Assembly: GCF_000155475.1 (NCBI RefSeq)
Contig: NZ_DS990393.1
Span: forward strand, 174,535-238,534
Source of the DNA: Helicobacter cinaedi CCUG 18818 = ATCC BAA-847
Lineage (GTDB): Bacteria; Campylobacterota; Campylobacteria; Campylobacterales; Helicobacteraceae
Reading direction: 5' to 3'
DNA: 64,000 nt
The translations under genes were made by a program, and so were the position numbers. Shown in pieces: positions 29,326 through 38,462 of the stretch (within the stretch, counting starts at the first letter, position 1; each line of letters starts with the position of its first letter). The notes beneath the pieces are model-generated. The model had not been told where the DNA came from. It did not search any database and saw only the letters and a program-made list of their open reading frames with translations.

Positions 29326-30663
29326 GTGGCAAAAAAAAGTGTAGTTTTTGAATGTCAATTTTGTGGTTGGCAAAGCCCAAAGTGGCTTGGAAAATGTAGC
29401 AGTTGCGGGAGTTGGGATAGTTTAGTTGAGCTTAAAGGTGAAATGAAAAAATATAGCCTTGCAAGTCAAAATCACAATCCCACAACCCACGCTATTCCCA
29501 TTACAGAAGTTCAATTTGAATCTATTCAGCATTTCACTTCCTATGAAGAAGAGCTTGATATTGTGCTTGGTGGGGGCATTGTGCCCGGTGGGCTATACCT
29601 TATCGGTGGCAGTCCGGGTGTTGGCAAATCTACACTTTTATTAAAAATTGCAGGAAATTTAGCAGAAAAATCAGCCCTTAAGATTCTCTATGTGAGTGGG
29701 GAAGAGAGTGCTGGGCAGATTAAAATGCGTTCCACTCGGCTGGGTGCTGTAAGTGAAAATCTCTTTTTGCTCAATGAAATTGATTTAAGTAGCATTACAC
29801 AAGCTCTAAATGAGCGGAAATACAGCCTATGCGTGATAGATTCTATCCAAACGATATATTCCCCGGAAATCACTTCCGCACCCGGTAGTGTTTCACAAGT
29901 GCGTGAAGTTACCTTTGCACTTATGCGGTTAGCAAAGGAGCGAAATATCAGCATTTTTATCATTGGGCATATCACAAAGGAAGGCTCCATTGCCGGACCT
30001 AGAATCTTGGAGCATATGGTAGATTGTGTGCTGTATTTTGAAGGTGATCCAAGCAAAGAACTAAGAATGCTAAGGGGCTTTAAAAATCGCTTTGGCACAA
30101 CAAGTGAAATTGGAATTTTTGAGATGAAAGAATGTGGGCTTGTGAGTGCCAAAAACGCTTCAAGGCTTTTTTTCAATCAGCGTTCAGCCCAAGCTGGAAG
30201 TGCTGTGGCTGTGCTACTTGAGGGGAGTAGAGCTATTATCATTGAGATTCAAGCCCTTGTGAGTGAATCTGCCTATCCTAAACGCTCTTGCACAGGCTTT
30301 GATACTAACCGCTTGAATATGCTTTTAGCTCTTTTGGAGCGAAAACTTGATATGCCACTTGGACGATATGATGTATTTGTCAATGTCGTAGGTGGCATAA
30401 AGATAAGTGAGCCAAGTGCGGATTTAGCCGTTATTGCAAGTATTGTCTCAAGCTTTAAAAATCGTCCGCTTAGTCCTAAAACTGCCTTTGTGGGCGAAGT
30501 TTCACTTGTAGGCGATATACGCGAAGTTAGCAATATTGAGATAAGGCTAAAAGAGCTAGAAAACTATGGATTTGAAAAAGTTATCCTTGCTAAAAAGCCC
30601 AAAAATACCACAATCAAATGCTTTGAAGCAAACGAGGTAAGCAAGATTCTAGAGTGGATGTAG
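29326..30663 (+). CDS. radA: DNA repair protein RadA
   Basis: RecA-like branch-migration ATPase: N-terminal zinc finger CQFCGWQSPKWLGKCSSCG, Walker A YLIGGSPGVGKSTLLL, the RadA-specific LRGFKNRFGTTSE (KNRFG), and a Lon-like C-terminal domain (FVNVVGGIKISEPSADLAV). GTG start at 29326 with AAGG 7 bases upstream. 445 residues. Relevant to recombination among the repeats elsewhere in the window. Confidence 0.95.
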   Translation: MAKKSVVFECQFCGWQSPKWLGKCSSCGSWDSLVELKGEMKKYSLASQNHNPTTHAIPITEVQFESIQHFTSYEEELDIVLGGGIVPGGLYLIGGSPGVGKSTLLLKIAGNLAEKSALKILYVSGEESAGQIKMRSTRLGAVSENLFLLNEIDLSSITQALNERKYSLCVIDSIQTIYSPEITSAPGSVSQVREVTFALMRLAKERNISIFIIGHITKEGSIAGPRILEHMVDCVLYFEGDPSKELRMLRGFKNRFGTTSEIGIFEMKECGLVSAKNASRLFFNQRSAQAGSAVAVLLEGSRAIIIEIQALVSESAYPKRSCTGFDTNRLNMLLALLERKLDMPLGRYDVFVNVVGGIKISEPSADLAVIASIVSSFKNRPLSPKTAFVGEVSLVGDIREVSNIEIRLKELENYGFEKVILAKKPKNTTIKCFEANEVSKILEWM

Positions 30664-30674
30664 AATCGGCCACG

Positions 30675-30685
30675 CCCCCCCCCCC
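30675..30685. repeat. C11/G11 homopolymer between convergent genes
   Basis: Eleven consecutive C on the plus strand, 11 bases after the radA stop and one base beyond the nhaC stop on the other strand. Neither coding frame is touched, unlike the other tracts in this window. Confidence 0.85.
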
Positions 30686-30686
30686 A

Positions 30687-32243
30687 TTATGTGTTTTGTA
30701 TAATCTCAATATCCCCACCATAGAATCTTTTAAGCACATAAAAAATACCGCCAAGCAACACAAAACCCACGCAAAAAGCAATCAAAGTGCTTTGTGTTAA
30801 AGCAAGTAGCACAAAGCTTACCCCCGCGCACAAAGCAGCAATGCTGGTATAAGGAAACTGCGTAATAAAATGGCTTTGCACAGAGCAGCCAGCCCCCACA
30901 GCAGAAAGAATGGTCGTATCTGAAATGGGCGAGGTATGATCACCATAGACTGCACCCGATAAAATAGCTGATAAAGCCAAAAATGCACCCTGCGTCATCT
31001 CACCACTACCACTTTGGAGCGTTACTTCCATACCAATGGGTAGCATAATGGCAAATGTCCCCCAGCTTGTGCCAGTGCAAAAGGCGATAAAAGCAGAAAT
31101 AAGGAATAAAAACACGGGCATAAACACCATCATATCAGCACTTAGCACATCTTTTGCCACATTTGCCAAATACACGCCTGTTTGGATATGATTCTTTATC
31201 ACCGGTCCAATCGCCCACGCAAAAATCAAAATTAAAATCGCACCAAACATACTTTTTGCCCCAAACCAAAAAATGCTAGGATACTCTTTAGATTCTATAA
31301 TCCCAAGCGTCATTAAAAGCGTAACCACAAGTGCAAATGCCCCACCGCAAAAAAGTGAAAAAGGCGTGTCCGTGTGAGATAGCATAGCGATTAGCCCACT
31401 CTCTCCATCTTCTAGCCCTTGAAAACCTGTATAAAAAATCATAAAACAAATACCTACAATAAGGGCGAGAATCGGCACGATGAGATAAATAATAGCACTT
31501 TTGCGTTGAAAAATATATGTCCCATTTATTTTAGAATCTTGTGCTTTAGAATCCTGCATACCCACATTGACATTATTCCGCATTACAGGCAAGTTCACCC
31601 GCCATATAATTGTCAAAACAACAGCAATCAACGCAAAAAAAGCATAAAAATTATTTGGAATGCTTTGCAGTAGCACCATAAAAGGCTCTTCAATGCCCTG
31701 CTTACTTAAAAGCCCTATGTTATAAGCCCCCCAGCTTGAAAGCGGTATAAGAATACAAATGGGTGCCGAAGTAGAATCAATAATATACGCCAAACGCTCA
31801 CGGCTAGAGTGAAAGCTATCATTGAGTGAGCGTGAGATTTGTCCAACGGTCAAGGCATTAAAATAATCATCAATAAAAATCACTACTCCAGCAACAAAAG
31901 CTAGAAATTCCGAGCCTTTAGCGGTTTTGATATGATTCCTAGCCCATTTTACAAACGCCCCAATCGCCCCACTATATAGAATAATCTGCGTAATCACGCC
32001 TAAAATAATCAAAAAGGCAAAGATAAATGCCCCGTCCCAATTTATACCTTCATCATAAAACACGCTACTTATCGCCTTACACACAAAGCTTAAGGATTCT
32101 AAAGAAAAGCCATAAAGCATAAGTCCGCTTAAGCATACGCCTAGAAAAAGTGAAAGCACAACGCGTCTTAAAAGCACAACCATCACAACCACAAAAAGTG
32201 GCACAACAAGGCTAAGGACAGAGTGAGCAAAACCAGATTCCAA
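30687..32243 (-). CDS. nhaC: NhaC-family Na+/H+ antiporter
   Basis: 518 residues, about 11-12 membrane segments. FIDDYFNALTVGQI, DSTSAPICILIPLSSWGAYNIG, FCTGTSWGTFAIMLPIGME and GAVYGDHTSPISDTTILSA carry the conserved polar residues of the NhaC/ArsB-like antiporter superfamily. Substrate (Na+ or an amino acid) is inferred only from the family. Followed by a poly-G tract. Confidence 0.85.
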   Translation of the reverse strand: MESGFAHSVLSLVVPLFVVVMVVLLRRVVLSLFLGVCLSGLMLYGFSLESLSFVCKAISSVFYDEGINWDGAFIFAFLIILGVITQIILYSGAIGAFVKWARNHIKTAKGSEFLAFVAGVVIFIDDYFNALTVGQISRSLNDSFHSSRERLAYIIDSTSAPICILIPLSSWGAYNIGLLSKQGIEEPFMVLLQSIPNNFYAFFALIAVVLTIIWRVNLPVMRNNVNVGMQDSKAQDSKINGTYIFQRKSAIIYLIVPILALIVGICFMIFYTGFQGLEDGESGLIAMLSHTDTPFSLFCGGAFALVVTLLMTLGIIESKEYPSIFWFGAKSMFGAILILIFAWAIGPVIKNHIQTGVYLANVAKDVLSADMMVFMPVFLFLISAFIAFCTGTSWGTFAIMLPIGMEVTLQSGSGEMTQGAFLALSAILSGAVYGDHTSPISDTTILSAVGAGCSVQSHFITQFPYTSIAALCAGVSFVLLALTQSTLIAFCVGFVLLGGIFYVLKRFYGGDIEIIQNT

Positions 32244-32332
32244 TAATATATCCTTTAATCACCAAAATAATATCATCTATAAAAGCCTGAAAAATCATAA
32301 ACTATAGAGATTTAATAAAGTCTAGGTATTTA

Positions 32333-32419
32333 TGGTGCCGAAGGTCGGACTCGAACCGACACAGGGTTGCCCCTACTAGATTTTGAGTCTAGCGCGTCTA
32401 CCAGTTTCACCACTCCGGC
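32333..32419 (-). tRNA. tRNA-Leu (CAA)
   Basis: Class II tRNA with encoded CCA. Acceptor stem GCCGGAG pairs with CTTCGGC; anticodon stem CTAGA/TCTAG encloses the loop CTCAAAA (anticodon CAA). A long variable arm and GGTTCGAGTCC T-loop are present. It shares a cluster with tRNA-Leu(GAG), 36 bases away. Confidence 0.95.
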
Positions 32420-32455
32420 AAATGATAAAAATAACAAGAAGTTGATTTTAAAGTA

Positions 32456-32540
32456 TGGTGCGCTGAGCGAGACTTGAACTCGCACGGGTCGCCCCGCCAC
32501 CCCCTCAAGATGGTGTGTCTACCAATTCCACCACCAGCGC
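32456..32540 (-). tRNA. tRNA-Leu (GAG)
   Basis: Class II tRNA with encoded CCA. Acceptor GCGCTGG pairs with TCAGCGC; the anticodon loop TTGAGGG gives anticodon GAG; T-loop AGTTCAAGTCT. Lies 38 bases downstream of the atpE stop on the same strand and may be co-transcribed. Confidence 0.95.
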
Positions 32541-32578
32541 ACAATGCAGATTCAAAAGTAGAATCTGCATAAGTTAGA

Positions 32579-32917
32579 CTATATTGCCAACACAGCTCCG
32601 CTTGGAAGGAAAGGATTTGCATATATAGCAACAAGTGCTAAAACCAAAGTATAGATAACTTGTGCTTCAATCAACGCCAATGCAATAAACATTGTCCCAA
32701 GCAATTTACCGCTGATTCCGGGATTACGAGCTGTTCCAGAGATTGTCGCAGCTGCAGCGTGTCCCATACCAATAGCACCACCAAGAGCCGCAATGCCCAA
32801 ACCAATCACAGCACCACCAATTGAATATGAAACAACCATACTCAATCCCATATCATTATTCTCCGCACCAAATGCGAAACCAATCATTCCTAAACACAAA
32901 AGAGCTAAGAATTTCAT
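32579..32917 (-). CDS. atpE: ATP synthase F0 subunit c
   Basis: 112 residues: a signal-like N-terminal extension (FLALLCLGMIGFAFGAEN) followed by the two-helix hairpin, with the polar loop GTARNPGISGKLLG and the proton-carrying Glu in ALIEAQVIYTLV. The extended N-terminus is typical of Helicobacter subunit c. It stands apart from the rest of the atp operon, upstream of tRNA genes and downstream of pnp. Confidence 0.95.
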   Translation of the reverse strand: MKFLALLCLGMIGFAFGAENNDMGLSMVVSYSIGGAVIGLGIAALGGAIGMGHAAAATISGTARNPGISGKLLGTMFIALALIEAQVIYTLVLALVAIYANPFLPSGAVLAI

Positions 32918-32985
32918 TGAACACCTCTTTACAAAATCTCAAAGTCTGTTCGGATCTGTCCCCTACTTGACACTTTGGAAGCGTG

Positions 32986-32991
32986 ATTATG
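32986..32991 (-). promoter_or_regulatory. Possible -10 box for atpE
   Basis: CATAAT in GGCATAATCACG, 69 bases upstream of the atpE ATG and 24 bases past the pnp stop. One mismatch from TATAAT. The long AG-rich leader may carry translational control, but none is recognised. Confidence 0.35.
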
Positions 32992-33014
32992 CCTAAGCTT
33001 TAATAAAAAAAACA

Positions 33015-35129
33015 TTAAACTAAGCCTAACTCCACCTTGCCCTTATTGCGGGAGAGAATCTCGCACTCTAACTCACTTTTGCCTTGCAACACACTATGAA
33101 TGCTTTCATTCTTATCTTTAATAATTTTGCTGATATGCAATAGCCCATCACCACCACGCGGCAGCTCCACAAATACCCCAAAATCCGCAATTTTCTTTAT
33201 CTTCCCAACAAATCGCTCACCCACATGATAACTCTCCCAATCTACCCTATCACTTTTAGCTCCACTTACAATCTCTAGGATAAAAGCCTTGGCTTTAGCA
33301 AGATTATCTTCATTACTTGCACTCACATTCACTATTCCGCTTTCACGCTCCAAATCAATACTCACTTCAAATCGCTCAATAATATCCTTTATCACACGCC
33401 CACCTTGCCCGATCACTTCAACAATCTTATGTGGGGCAATCTTAAAACTTTCACTCTTTGGCAAGATAGAATGATTTAGCACAATCTTTGCCCTAGCTTC
33501 CTCCATAATGCCTAGAATCTGCTCCCTTGCTTCCTTTGCTTGCAGTAAAGATTCTTCTAAAATCTCTTTTGAAATGCCACCAAGCTTAATATCCATTTGC
33601 ATTGCACTTATGCCCTTATATCCACCAGCAACCTTAAAATCCATATCACCATCGTGATCTTCTAAACCACTAATATCTGTGAGTATAGCGTATTTCTCCC
33701 CCTGTGTTACTAGCCCCATAGCCACCCCCGCTATAAGAGAATCTACCTGAACCCCACACGCACATAATGCCAAAGATCCGCCGCACACACTCGCCATTGA
33801 GCTTGAGCCATTAGATTCTAAAATCTCTGACACTAAGCGGATTGTCCTATCCTGCGAAGTAAGGCTAGATTCTAAAGCGCGTCTAGCAAGATTGCCGTGT
33901 CCTAGCTCTCTACGCCCTACACTGCCTATCATACTTGCTTCGCCAACGCTGAATCCGGGGAAATTATAATGGAATAAAAATCGCCGTTTTAACGCATTCT
34001 TACTACCTAACATCTCATAGCTTTGTGCGTCATTCTCACTGCCAAGTGTCGCACTCACAAGGGCTTGAGTTTGCCCGCGTGTGAAAAGCACACTGCCGTG
34101 AGCAAAGGGCAGAATATTTGTCTCTATACTGATAGGGCGAATATCCTTTAAGCCCCTGCCATCAGCCCTAATAGCAGATTCTATAATCATCTCACGCACA
34201 AGCTTTTTCTTATACGCCTTAATATGCTCTGTGGCGATTTTCTCTTCTTCAATGCCACACTCACGCATTGCCTGTTTGATAATGGAATGAAGCTGCATTT
34301 GAGATTCTGATTTAGCTAAAAATGTGATGGCTTCTAAAATTTGGCTATGGTAGTTTTTAGCAATTTTTTCTAATAAATCAGTGTTAAGTGAATCTTGACT
34401 TAAATCAATCGCAAGGCTTTGCTTTTTATAAGGGGCAAAATATTTGTGATAGCTCTGTGTCGCCCTGTCTATATAACTTTTAGCAGATTCTAAAGCAAGT
34501 ATCATATCCCTTTCACTAAGTTCATTTGCCCCTTTTTCACTCCTAATACTTTTCATTTCAATCATTAATAGCTCATCACCCCTGCCGGACACAAACAAAT
34601 CAAGCTCGCTTTCACTCATCTGCTCCATTGTGGGATTTAATACAAACGCTCCATTTTTACGCCCGATTCTTACCCCACACACCGCATTGTCTTTTAAACT
34701 CTCTAAAGGCAGGTTTGAGACATATAAAGCTGCCGATGCGGCATTAAGTGCATTGAGCTGCAAATCACTCTTGCCATCATAGCTTAGCACCCAAATAACA
34801 ATTGAAGTAATATGCTTATAGCCTTTGGGAAAAAGCGGACGCAATGTCCTATCAATGAGCCTAGAAGTGAGAATCTCAAATTCACTAGGTTTGCCCTCTC
34901 GCTTCACAAAACCGGGGGGGAATTTATTACTCGCATAGGCTTTTTCAATGTATTGCACACTTAAGGGCAAAAAGTCATCATCATATTTGTTATTCTCTTC
35001 CGCACACACACTTGCTAGTAGCACACTTCCGCCGTTTTGATACAGCACACTGCCATTTGCTGCCTTTGCCATATAGTTAAAAGTATAGCTCTCATTTAGA
35101 TTCTCATTTTGTATATCAATGCGTTGCAT
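33015..35129 (-). CDS. pnp: Polynucleotide phosphorylase
   Basis: 3'-5' exoribonuclease of mRNA turnover. Two RNase PH domains (first FFPLSVQYIEKAYASNKFPPG-like region at 57-80; second FLFHYNFPGFSVGE and DHDGDMDFKVAG, with the catalytic Asp pair), a KH domain (GQGGRVIKDIIERFEVSI) and an S1 domain (FVGKIKKIADFGVFVELP). 704 residues. It overlaps the upstream PRTase gene by 14 bases. Confidence 0.95.
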   Translation of the reverse strand: MQRIDIQNENLNESYTFNYMAKAANGSVLYQNGGSVLLASVCAEENNKYDDDFLPLSVQYIEKAYASNKFPPGFVKREGKPSEFEILTSRLIDRTLRPLFPKGYKHITSIVIWVLSYDGKSDLQLNALNAASAALYVSNLPLESLKDNAVCGVRIGRKNGAFVLNPTMEQMSESELDLFVSGRGDELLMIEMKSIRSEKGANELSERDMILALESAKSYIDRATQSYHKYFAPYKKQSLAIDLSQDSLNTDLLEKIAKNYHSQILEAITFLAKSESQMQLHSIIKQAMRECGIEEEKIATEHIKAYKKKLVREMIIESAIRADGRGLKDIRPISIETNILPFAHGSVLFTRGQTQALVSATLGSENDAQSYEMLGSKNALKRRFLFHYNFPGFSVGEASMIGSVGRRELGHGNLARRALESSLTSQDRTIRLVSEILESNGSSSMASVCGGSLALCACGVQVDSLIAGVAMGLVTQGEKYAILTDISGLEDHDGDMDFKVAGGYKGISAMQMDIKLGGISKEILEESLLQAKEAREQILGIMEEARAKIVLNHSILPKSESFKIAPHKIVEVIGQGGRVIKDIIERFEVSIDLERESGIVNVSASNEDNLAKAKAFILEIVSGAKSDRVDWESYHVGERFVGKIKKIADFGVFVELPRGGDGLLHISKIIKDKNESIHSVLQGKSELECEILSRNKGKVELGLV

Positions 35130-35790
35130 TTGTCTCCTTTGTTGTAGTTTGGCTTAGAATCTCTTCAAAACTCTCATCATCTATGGGCTGAAGAGTGGGA
35201 AAATAATGTGTCGTAGAAACATAGTTTTCAAGCGGATAAGGGCAACATACATCATCGCAAATCTCGCTTAAAAACTCATAAATATTTTTAGGCATCACAG
35301 GTGCAAGCACACAAATACTTTTTGCTTTTAAGTTCATACAAGTTTTTATCGCCACACCTATACGCAATCCCGTCTCAATCCCCAAATCAAAAAGCAAAAT
35401 ATCTTTACCCGCAAATGAGCTAATCCCCTCTCCTTTTCGCAGCTGATACCGAGCGGGTAAAATCGCCTCTTCATATTGCCTTTGTGCCTCCCCATATACA
35501 TAATCAAGGCTAATACCAAAAGCACTCACTAGCTCTTCATTTATCACGATCTCCATATCCTCGCTTACCACTGCCACAGGGCATTCAGGATTGAGTGGGG
35601 AAGGGATAATCTGTGTAAAAAGAAATGCCATAGGGACTTTAAGCTTGTTAGCCAACACACTTGCAAAGCCCACACCCTCCCTACCAATAGCGACTAAAAT
35701 TGCATTCTCTAGGTTAAGATTCTTAATATGTATCACATCAAGCAAAGGTGGCAGTGCATCTTGGGCTTGAGAAAATATAATCTTTTGCAC
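35116..35790 (-). CDS. Phosphoribosyltransferase-like protein
   Basis: 224 residues of type I PRTase fold: AILVAIGREGVGFASVLANKL, then a PRPP-loop-like DILLFDLGIETGLRIGVAI, where the usual acidic pair is replaced by FDLG. A strand-helix end (SICVLAPVMPKNIYEFL) follows. The nucleobase is not predictable. Between lptD and pnp, as in H. pylori. The degenerate PRPP loop leaves open whether it is catalytic. Confidence 0.7.
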   Translation of the reverse strand: MQKIIFSQAQDALPPLLDVIHIKNLNLENAILVAIGREGVGFASVLANKLKVPMAFLFTQIIPSPLNPECPVAVVSEDMEIVINEELVSAFGISLDYVYGEAQRQYEEAILPARYQLRKGEGISSFAGKDILLFDLGIETGLRIGVAIKTCMNLKAKSICVLAPVMPKNIYEFLSEICDDVCCPYPLENYVSTTHYFPTLQPIDDESFEEILSQTTTKETNATH

Positions 35791-35799
35791 CTTTCCTCC

Positions 35800-37992
35800 T
35801 TATTCTTTGAATCTATAAGTAAAGCCCGTGTTTGCCAAAGGCACAAAACGGAACTCAATCTTTACATATTGATTTTTAATTGGCGTAATTTGATTATCTG
35901 CTGTAAGTGTTGGGCGGATATCTTGAGCAAATTTCAAAGCCACACCAAAACACCGAATGTCTTTGGAGATTGTAACATACCAATCCTTTAAATACCCAAG
36001 TCCCACATCATAGCCCACATTCGTATTTAAACGAAAATAGCCAAAATCATAGCCCAATGTCCCACGAGCAAAGCCTGTATTGCCCTGTGGTGAATACAAA
36101 CCAGAGCTTAAATATAATGGATCAAGCTTAAAATAATAAGTGAGATTAGAATCTAGCCCCCATTTGTTAAAAGATGCATTAACTGAAGCTTCGCTGATTG
36201 TTTTTCTTATATATGAATAAAACACCGAACCGCTAAAATTTAACCCATCAAGTGGGGAGAATCCCAGCTCATTGCGTAAGACTTGAGAGCTATTTAAAAA
36301 ACTATCTTGCATAAACAATCTCTGATACATACGCCAATAGAAAAGCTCCTTGCCATTTTTACCATAAAAGTATTGTGAAAATTTCAAATCCACTTTATGC
36401 TTATTTTTCACAACATCAACAATATCACTTGGATTCCAAATCACAGCAAGTGCCTCTTGTGGTAAGCCCTGATTAATAAGCTCATTATACGCCTCATATC
36501 TATCATCATTCACGGCTTCAGAAGTGTATTTATACAACGCGCCACTAAAAAGAGCCTCAAAATGCAAGGAGTGAAAAAAATGCTTATATGGACGCGCAAT
36601 GTCAGAGTTAATCGAGACATTATAACTGCTCACGCTGTAATTGATATTTTTCCCTAATGGCTGTTTTAAAGCGTCAGTTAGCCCTTGATAATCTTGCAAG
36701 GACACAGAAGTCGCATAAGCATCTATATTTGCCCCAAGTGATATATAATCGTTGAGTATTGGTAGAGCTAAACCGATAGGCAAAGACATTGTATTTTGAA
36801 AATACCCATAGCCTGAAGGTCGCGTAATATGCTTACTTTGAAAATCAAAGGTATAAAGCAGATTCCTAAAAAATAGAGAATCTGTGTAGTGGTGGTAATG
36901 CAGTTGCGGTAGGGCTTGAAAAGTTTGACTATTATCCACCTTAGATAAGTCAAGGTAATATTTAAAATATGTCCCAAAATAGTGTTTGTTGGAATTAAGA
37001 AAATAATTCACACGAGATTCATATAAACGCGTATTAAATGCGGCATTAAGGCTTCTTAAACGCATATACTCTAAATCATTCATATAAGTAATATCAGCAA
37101 AAAACCCGTCCGTTATATTGTCATTATTCCTTGCAAAGATTCCCTGTGTGTCATATTTAAAAGTCCCACCATAAATGTATTTATTTTTAAGGTTATATAG
37201 CGTTGTGTATTCATCTGTATTTTGAAAATAACGCGTTTGTAAAATGGCAACCTTATTATCCCTATCAGCAAAGCGAAACTCTAAATCCCCTCCAGCCCCA
37301 CGCTGTGTCCTTATCTGTGGGGCGATTGTCATATCCCAGCGATCATATGGTGCAATAAAAAGAGGCTGCATATACATAAAGCCTTGCTTATTGCTTAAAG
37401 ACATAGTGGGGGTGAGCAGACCGCTTTTCCTTTTATTGCCCGTTGGTGCGACAAAATATGGCAGATAAAACACCGGCACTGCCCCAAGATAGAATCTAGG
37501 ATTCCACACGCTCATATATTCTTTATCTGTATTGTATGTGCCGGAGCTTACATTCATATGCCATAATGGATATTGTATATCGCAGCCTGAAATCACACCA
37601 TTTTTGAAGTGATATTTGCCATCTTGCCCCTCACTTTGCTTTGCCATAAACCACATTCCAACGCCACTTTGCAAATACACATTTGACATCTGCGTGTGCT
37701 TATTATCCATATTCACATCTACTTGTTCCACATCTAAATACACTACATCGCCTTGATAGATTTTAGCTCCACCTTCTAAATATGCTTGTCTAGTTTGTTT
37801 GTTGTAGATAATTTTATTGGCGACCATATATATATCACCATAGAATAAAAACGCATTGCCCCTAGCCGTTACAATATCACCACTCGCACTGACATTATCA
37901 GCGGACAAATCAAACTTATCTGCCTTTTGTGTAGCGTGTAATACGCCTACTAAAACGCATAGCAAGAATCCAAAAAAAATAGATTTTTTCAA
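35800..37992 (-). CDS. lptD: LPS-assembly protein LptD
   Basis: Outer-membrane barrel inserting lipopolysaccharide. Signal peptide KKSIFFGFLLCVLVGVLHA, an OstA-like periplasmic jellyroll (VSASGDIVTARGNAFLFYG, residues 35-150) and a C-terminal beta-barrel of aromatic-rich amphipathic strands ending with FTYRFKE. 730 residues. Functionally linked to the glycan locus further right. Confidence 0.9.
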   Translation of the reverse strand: MKKSIFFGFLLCVLVGVLHATQKADKFDLSADNVSASGDIVTARGNAFLFYGDIYMVANKIIYNKQTRQAYLEGGAKIYQGDVVYLDVEQVDVNMDNKHTQMSNVYLQSGVGMWFMAKQSEGQDGKYHFKNGVISGCDIQYPLWHMNVSSGTYNTDKEYMSVWNPRFYLGAVPVFYLPYFVAPTGNKRKSGLLTPTMSLSNKQGFMYMQPLFIAPYDRWDMTIAPQIRTQRGAGGDLEFRFADRDNKVAILQTRYFQNTDEYTTLYNLKNKYIYGGTFKYDTQGIFARNNDNITDGFFADITYMNDLEYMRLRSLNAAFNTRLYESRVNYFLNSNKHYFGTYFKYYLDLSKVDNSQTFQALPQLHYHHYTDSLFFRNLLYTFDFQSKHITRPSGYGYFQNTMSLPIGLALPILNDYISLGANIDAYATSVSLQDYQGLTDALKQPLGKNINYSVSSYNVSINSDIARPYKHFFHSLHFEALFSGALYKYTSEAVNDDRYEAYNELINQGLPQEALAVIWNPSDIVDVVKNKHKVDLKFSQYFYGKNGKELFYWRMYQRLFMQDSFLNSSQVLRNELGFSPLDGLNFSGSVFYSYIRKTISEASVNASFNKWGLDSNLTYYFKLDPLYLSSGLYSPQGNTGFARGTLGYDFGYFRLNTNVGYDVGLGYLKDWYVTISKDIRCFGVALKFAQDIRPTLTADNQITPIKNQYVKIEFRFVPLANTGFTYRFKE

Positions 37993-38462
37993 TAGGCAAT
38001 CACCAAAGTTTTAGCGATTCTATCGTGCAGTGTCCGCACAAACCTATCAGCAAAACCAAACACATAAGTGATAAAAAGCAAACTCTCACCCACATACTTC
38101 CCACACGCGCGAAGCAAGGCAGATATAAAACTTGGTTTATCAAACAAATCTACACTCACAACTTTAATCTTACAAATAATCTTACCAATACTACTTCCAT
38201 AATACCACACAAAAAAAGTATCATAACTGATTTTTAAAATCCACACCTGCCAAGTGAAAGCCATTACAAAAGCTCTCACACTCTCATAATCCACATTACC
38301 AGAAGAATCGCTCATTTGTGAGAGTGTATCTAAATGGATAAGCGCAAAAATAAAAGAGAGTAAAAATACATCAATAAACCACGCTAGAATCCGCAAACTC
38401 CTATCAGCTATCCTAAGATTCTCCCGCTCCAAAATTTCTAAGAGCTTTTCATCATTATTCAT
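37989..38462 (-). CDS. RDD family membrane protein
   Basis: 157 residues with the RDD signature RILAWFIDVFLLSFIFALI (Arg then Asp in the first membrane segment), a second segment, WYYGSSIGKIICKIKVVSVD, and a final amphipathic segment LHDRIAKTLVIAY. Role unknown. Overlaps lptD by 4 bases and purD by 4, so translational coupling is likely. Confidence 0.8.
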   Translation of the reverse strand: MNNDEKLLEILERENLRIADRSLRILAWFIDVFLLSFIFALIHLDTLSQMSDSSGNVDYESVRAFVMAFTWQVWILKISYDTFFVWYYGSSIGKIICKIKVVSVDLFDKPSFISALLRACGKYVGESLLFITYVFGFADRFVRTLHDRIAKTLVIAY

